A stretch of 64,000 nt of DNA from Bordetella sp. FB-8 (lineage in GTDB: Bacteria; Pseudomonadota; Gammaproteobacteria; Burkholderiales; Burkholderiaceae_B), in contig NZ_KB907784.1 of NCBI RefSeq assembly GCF_000382185.1, positions 1,054,001 to 1,118,000 on the forward strand, read 5' to 3'. The first letter of the stretch is position 1, and each line of letters starts with the position of its first letter. A program made the position numbers and the translations under genes. This document shows, piece by piece, positions 60,476 to 64,000 of this stretch. The notes beneath the pieces are model-generated. The model was not told the origin of the DNA and did not search any database. It saw nothing but the letters and a program-made list of their open reading frames with translations.

Positions 60476-60918
60476 GGCGGATGGCACCCCGCGGCGGCGC
60501 CCCCCGGAACGCCGCCGCGGAGCAAGGCGGAATATTTTCGGGTTAACCCTAGACATTGCCGGCCGACCCGGTTATGATCTCGGCACTGCACCTAACCAGA
60601 TTCGGCATATTCCTTTCTGGGCCTCTATTTTGAAGCAACGCTGTTCCAATAATTAGGCCCGCCGCAGTCCGTCCCGTTACTTGGCCCTCCGCCTGGCATT
60701 GCAACACGCGCCAGCGCACTACCGGTCAAACCGGTCCGATGCCGAAACTCATCGCCTCCTGACCTCTTTCCTGGCGTCTTTGCGTTCGCCCTTTTGAACG
60801 CTGTCCAACGCGTACGGTTGATTTGGTCGGCACGATGCTCATCAACCGTCGCGGGACCGGCCCACCTTCTCTTGCCGTGCTTGCGTACAACGCCGCTTGA
60901 TCGCGGCAAGGGAAAGTC
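60476..60918. other. Long leader region between dppF and the RNA helicase gene
   Basis: 443 bp without a convincing gene. A GC hairpin with an 11-bp stem and 10-nt loop (60489-60499 / 60510-60520) lies just after dppF and may end its transcript, though no T tract follows. Downstream is less structured, relatively T/C-rich sequence with a small CCGG-TCAAA-CCGG hairpin near 60722-60734. RNA helicase genes often have long, cold- or self-regulated leaders; that role here is inference. Confidence 0.5.
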
Positions 60919-62805
60919 ATGTCTTTCGCAGAACTGGGCCTCGCGCCCGAACTGGTCTCGGCCCTCACCGAAGCGGGTATCGAAACCCCCACTACCGTCC
61001 AGGAACAGGCGATCCCGCTTGCCCTGCAAGGCAAGGACCTGATGGTCTCCTCGCAAACGGGGAGCGGCAAGACCGCCGCCTTCATGCTGCCGGCGCTGCA
61101 TCGCATGGCCAAGCACACCGGCAACGGCGGCGTTGGTGTGCAAATGCTGGTGCTGGCCCCCACGCGCGAACTGGCCATGCAAGTGGCCGATGCCGCGCAG
61201 GCCTATGGCGCCAAGCTGCCCGGCCTGCGCGTGTCGACCGTGGTCGGCGGGGTGCCCTACGGCGCGCAGATCAAGGCCTTGTCGCGCCGCGTCGACGTAC
61301 TGGTGGCCACGCCCGGCCGCCTCATCGATCACCTGAAGGCCGGTCGCGTCAAGCTCAACTCCGTCCACACTCTGGTGCTGGACGAAGCCGACCGCATGCT
61401 CGATATGGGCTTTATCGAAGACATCGAAGCCATCATCGAGCGCACGCCCGCCGACCGCCAGACCCTGCTGTTCTCGGCCACTCTGGACGGCACCGTGGCC
61501 AAACTGGCCGGGAAGATGATGCGCGAACCGCAGCGCATCGAAGTCGCCGGCCGCCACGACAAGCACGCCAACATCACGCAGACCCTGCTGTACGCCGACG
61601 ACCAGTCCCACAAACTGCGCCTGCTCGATCACCTGCTGCGCGGCACCAACCTGGACCAGGCCATCATCTTCACCGCCACCAAGCGCGGCGCCGATGACCT
61701 GGCCGACAAACTGAGCGAGCAAGGCTTTGCCGCCGTCGCCCTGCATGGCGACATGAACCAGCGCCAGCGCACCCGCACCCTGACCCAACTGCAGCGCGGC
61801 CAAGCGCGCGTGCTGGTGGCCACCGACGTGGCCGCCCGCGGCATCGACGTGCAAGGCATCAGCCACGCCATCAACTTCGACCTGCCCCTGCAGGCCGAGG
61901 ATTACGTGCACCGCATTGGTCGCACCGGCCGCGCCGGCCGCGACGGCCTGGCCTACACCCTGGCCCTGCACGGCGAGCGCCACAAGGTGCGCCGCATTGA
62001 AAGCTACATCAGCCAGACCATCACGCCCGAGATCATCGCCGGCCTGGAACCCCAGCGCGCCGCGCGCCCTGAACGCCCCCACTCAGGCAAGCCCGGCGGC
62101 GGCAAATTCCATCACGAAAAGCGCGCCGGCAGCTTCGATCGCGGTCCGCGCAAGTTCGAGGAACGCCGCGAAGCCAGTGGCGAGCAGCGCGATTTCGTCA
62201 AGCGTGAATTTGGCGACAAGCCCGCTTTCGGCCAGCGCCGCGAATTCGGCGACCGTCCGCAGCGCGACTTCGGCGATCGTCCCCAGCGCCCCAGCAGCAT
62301 GGGCGAGAAGACCGGCTTCAAGCCCCGCCGCGATTTCGGCGACAAGCCGGCGTCCGGCGACCGCGCGCCCCGCGAAGGCGGCTTCGCCCAGCGCCGCGAA
62401 TTCGGTGATCGCCCGCAGCGCAGTTTCGGCGACAAGCCCGCTTTCGGCCAACGCCGCGAGTTCGGCGACCGTCCGCAGCGCGACGCGGGCGACCGCCCCC
62501 AGCGCACCGGCTTGGGCGAGAAGGCCGGTTTCAAGCCCCGCCGCGATCTTGGCGACAAGCCTGCGTTCAGCGGCGACCGCCCGCAGCGTGAAGGTGGTTT
62601 CGCCCAGCGCCGCGAATTCGGTGATCGCCCGCAGCGCAGTTTCGGCGACAAGCCGGCCTTCGGCCAACGCCGCGAGTTCGGCGACCGTCCGCAGCGCGAC
62701 GCGGGCGACCGCCCCCAGCGCACCGGCTTGGGCGACAAGCCGCGCAGCGGCAAGCCCTTTGAAAAGCGCGCCAGCGCACCCAAGCGCTTCGAACGCCGCA
62801 GCTAA
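60919..62805 (+). CDS. rhlE: DEAD-box RNA helicase (RhlE type) with long repetitive basic tail
   Basis: 628 residues. Core (1-375) with Q motif [10 protein letters not shown], Walker [26 protein letters not shown] (FSATL), [13 protein letters not shown] and [11 protein letters not shown]: all helicase motifs are intact. The C-terminal ~250 residues consist of degenerate FGDRPQR / [12 protein letters not shown] units, including a ~72-residue block present twice. The tail is Arg/Asp/Gly/Pro-rich and should bind RNA non-specifically, helping ribosome assembly or RNA decay. RhlE is inferred from the short core and basic tail. Confidence 0.93.
   Translation: MSFAELGLAPELVSALTEAGIETPTTVQEQAIPLALQGKDLMVSSQTGSGKTAAFMLPALHRMAKHTGNGGVGVQMLVLAPTRELAMQVADAAQAYGAKLPGLRVSTVVGGVPYGAQIKALSRRVDVLVATPGRLIDHLKAGRVKLNSVHTLVLDEADRMLDMGFIEDIEAIIERTPADRQTLLFSATLDGTVAKLAGKMMREPQRIEVAGRHDKHANITQTLLYADDQSHKLRLLDHLLRGTNLDQAIIFTATKRGADDLADKLSEQGFAAVALHGDMNQRQRTRTLTQLQRGQARVLVATDVAARGIDVQGISHAINFDLPLQAEDYVHRIGRTGRAGRDGLAYTLALHGERHKVRRIESYISQTITPEIIAGLEPQRAARPERPHSGKPGGGKFHHEKRAGSFDRGPRKFEERREASGEQRDFVKREFGDKPAFGQRREFGDRPQRDFGDRPQRPSSMGEKTGFKPRRDFGDKPASGDRAPREGGFAQRREFGDRPQRSFGDKPAFGQRREFGDRPQRDAGDRPQRTGLGEKAGFKPRRDLGDKPAFSGDRPQREGGFAQRREFGDRPQRSFGDKPAFGQRREFGDRPQRDAGDRPQRTGLGDKPRSGKPFEKRASAPKRFERRS
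62383..62736 (+). repeat. Large direct repeat in the helicase tail
   Basis: A block of about 137 bp starting at 62383 recurs almost identically from 62599 (period 216 bp), encoding [20 protein letters not shown] and what follows. Within each block the shorter FGD(R/K)P units repeat again, so the tail has grown by at least two rounds of duplication. Confidence 0.85.
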
Positions 62806-62946
62806 GCAGCGCGGTTGATCGGCCGGGGCGGCCAGGGCTCGATGACAGAGCGCTGGCCGCCCTGTCTCATTCGGCGGCGATATCTGCGCCGCCGAACAGT
62901 GGTGCCATACCCGGCGGCAAGATGAACGTGCCGGCACCGGACCTGT

Positions 62947-63999
62947 TCACGGTTTCTGGCATGCCTTCACGCCAAACATGATCGCCAGCGCGCACGGCGA
63001 GGTCAGCATGTGCGCGCCATCGTGCCCGACGCCGGGCACGACATGAAACTGCTGGTTCAGACCCTGCGGATGCCGCGCCTGCAGGTAATGGAAATAGGCC
63101 CGCCCCCGCGCAAGACGATTGCTGCCCTGCGCCTGGGCCGGGCAGCTGCGGTCCAGCGCGGCCTGCCTGGGATCGGTGTCCCGGCCGCCGATCAGGTACG
63201 TCACATCGCGCCTTGCATAGCCGGCTTCGAGTTGCGCGGGGCTGCGGTTATCCAGATAAGGCGCACGAGCCTGCATCCCATACTTCCAGTCGTCGAAAGC
63301 CGGACAGACCGCCGCGTCGTAGGGCGCAAAGCCGCCGGCCGCGGTCGGGCGTTGCGCGTCGAAATACACATAGGAAGAAGGGTTGGCCACCAGGAAGCTC
63401 ACCGCGATTCCCGCCCGCGCCAGCGCATGCAGGCCGCGCGCGGCCACCGCATAACGCTGCACGACCTGTGCGCCGCCCGAATGTCCGACGAAAACCACGC
63501 GCTTGAGATTCGGAAACAGGCGCCGGTCCGCCAGGTGCCGGGCAATCGCATCGAGCACCGCGTAGGAACTCAAGGACGCGCCATCGGCCGACGGCTCGCC
63601 GCCCATCCACGCATTGCCCTTCCAGCGCAGCAGGTCGGCCGGCAGATGCAGCGCCTGCGCGTCTATCGTCGCAAGAAACTGCGGCGCGACCAGCAGCACC
63701 GTGCCGGGGGCTGCGCCGGCTGCGGCGCGCGCGCGCCGCGCCGTGCGATAGTAGGCATCGGCATTGCGCAACTTGCCGTGTATGACGACCACGGCGCGCT
63801 CGATGCGCGGCTGCGGCACATTCCAATGCGCCGACAGGTAGAGCGGCGCCTGAAACACGCCTGCGGGCGTGGAAAGCGGCAGTCGCGCCGGGGCGAGCGC
63901 GGCGACCGGGTGCAGATGCGGCGCATAGGCGTGCGCGGCCCATGCCGCGCCAGGCGCCGCGGCCGCAAGCAGCAAAGCGGCGCTCCAAACCGCCGCCGC
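62947..63999 (-). CDS. Secreted alpha/beta hydrolase (5' end beyond window)
   Basis: At least 350 residues; the frame is open through the window edge, with a hydrophobic leader (WSAALLLAAAAPGAAWAAH) that looks like the end of a signal peptide. Alpha/beta-hydrolase features: the strand RVVFVGHSGGAQVVQRYAVA with the nucleophile elbow GHSGG, Asp candidates in GGRDTDPRQAALDR, and a C-terminal His (GVGHDGAHM). Cys residues in the mature part could form disulfides. Likely a periplasmic esterase or lipase-like enzyme; substrate unknown. A 141-bp gap separates it from the helicase gene, with which it is convergent. Confidence 0.8.
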   Translation of the reverse strand, partial: AAAVWSAALLLAAAAPGAAWAAHAYAPHLHPVAALAPARLPLSTPAGVFQAPLYLSAHWNVPQPRIERAVVVIHGKLRNADAYYRTARRARAAAGAAPGTVLLVAPQFLATIDAQALHLPADLLRWKGNAWMGGEPSADGASLSSYAVLDAIARHLADRRLFPNLKRVVFVGHSGGAQVVQRYAVAARGLHALARAGIAVSFLVANPSSYVYFDAQRPTAAGGFAPYDAAVCPAFDDWKYGMQARAPYLDNRSPAQLEAGYARRDVTYLIGGRDTDPRQAALDRSCPAQAQGSNRLARGRAYFHYLQARHPQGLNQQFHVVPGVGHDGAHMLTSPCALAIMFGVKACQKP

Positions 64000-64000
64000 G

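Noticed and set aside
62383..62736. Possible CRISPR-like array
   Set aside because: The repeats are in-frame coding units without unique spacers, and no cas genes occur in the window.
62083..62937. Long minus-strand frame opposite the helicase tail (Ala/Leu/Arg repeats)
   Set aside because: It mirrors the repetitive coding sequence of the tail; a repeat in one strand produces a repeat in the other.

Overview
The window is GC-rich, densely coded DNA from a beta-proteobacterium. It is most likely a Bordetella or close Alcaligenaceae relative. The basis is the family-level look of the proteins, the NtrYX-like pair next to rsmB (as in Bordetella plrSR), the rplU-rpmA-obgE-proB order, and the strong third-position G/C preference. 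This assignment is by recognition, not by a database search.

Layout. 0-5 kb: tail of a peptide-ABC ATPase, a membrane diguanylate cyclase, and a small catabolic-looking cluster (opine-dehydrogenase-like protein, 3-hydroxyacyl-CoA-dehydrogenase-like protein, a decayed sulfonate-type ABC permease, MarR regulator). 5-11.4 kb: UppP-like phosphatase, chemoreceptor, Tat-exported multicopper oxidase, DHA2 efflux pump. 11.7-19.5 kb: housekeeping genes (tRNA-Pro, ispB, rplU-rpmA, obgE, proB), a SecD-domain lipoprotein with a hexapeptide-repeat tail, and thiC under a TPP riboswitch. A very large nested palindrome sits between rpmA and obgE. 19.5-22.5 kb: LysR/MFS divergent pair followed by the ruins of a GlxA-type regulator. 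22.5-27.2 kb (minus): gpmA-envC-ctpA-moeB. 27.4-29.7 kb (plus): rhodanese-grxC-secB-gpsA.

30-35 kb: small secreted protein, trmL, comF, a BioC-like methyltransferase, a cysteine-dioxygenase-like enzyme and a YbdK ligase. 35-48.4 kb: on the minus strand, def, fmt, rsmB, a DUF4390 protein, plrS and plrR follow each other. They are separated by two plus-strand blocks: rimO/LOG/NTF2-like/PNPOx-like, and AraC-GyrI/44-aa ORF/truncated YafY-type regulator/VOC. dprA diverges from def. 48.5-54.7 kb: HMG-CoA-lyase family enzyme, aminotransferase, YggS, polyphosphate:AMP phosphotransferase, an MTA/SAH nucleosidase lacking a normal start codon, and ung with a duplicated start region. 54.8-60.5 kb: complete dppABCDF dipeptide importer, with a strong hairpin after dppA. 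60.9-64 kb: RhlE-type RNA helicase with a long repetitive basic tail, and a partial secreted alpha/beta hydrolase.

I found no prophage, insertion sequence, CRISPR array or obvious novel multi-gene defence system. The most unusual items are the 37-bp-arm nested inverted repeat (13774-13921), the non-canonical start of the nucleosidase gene, the internally deleted or decayed regulators, the repeat-tailed proteins, and the interruption of the def-fmt-rsmB-plrSR string.
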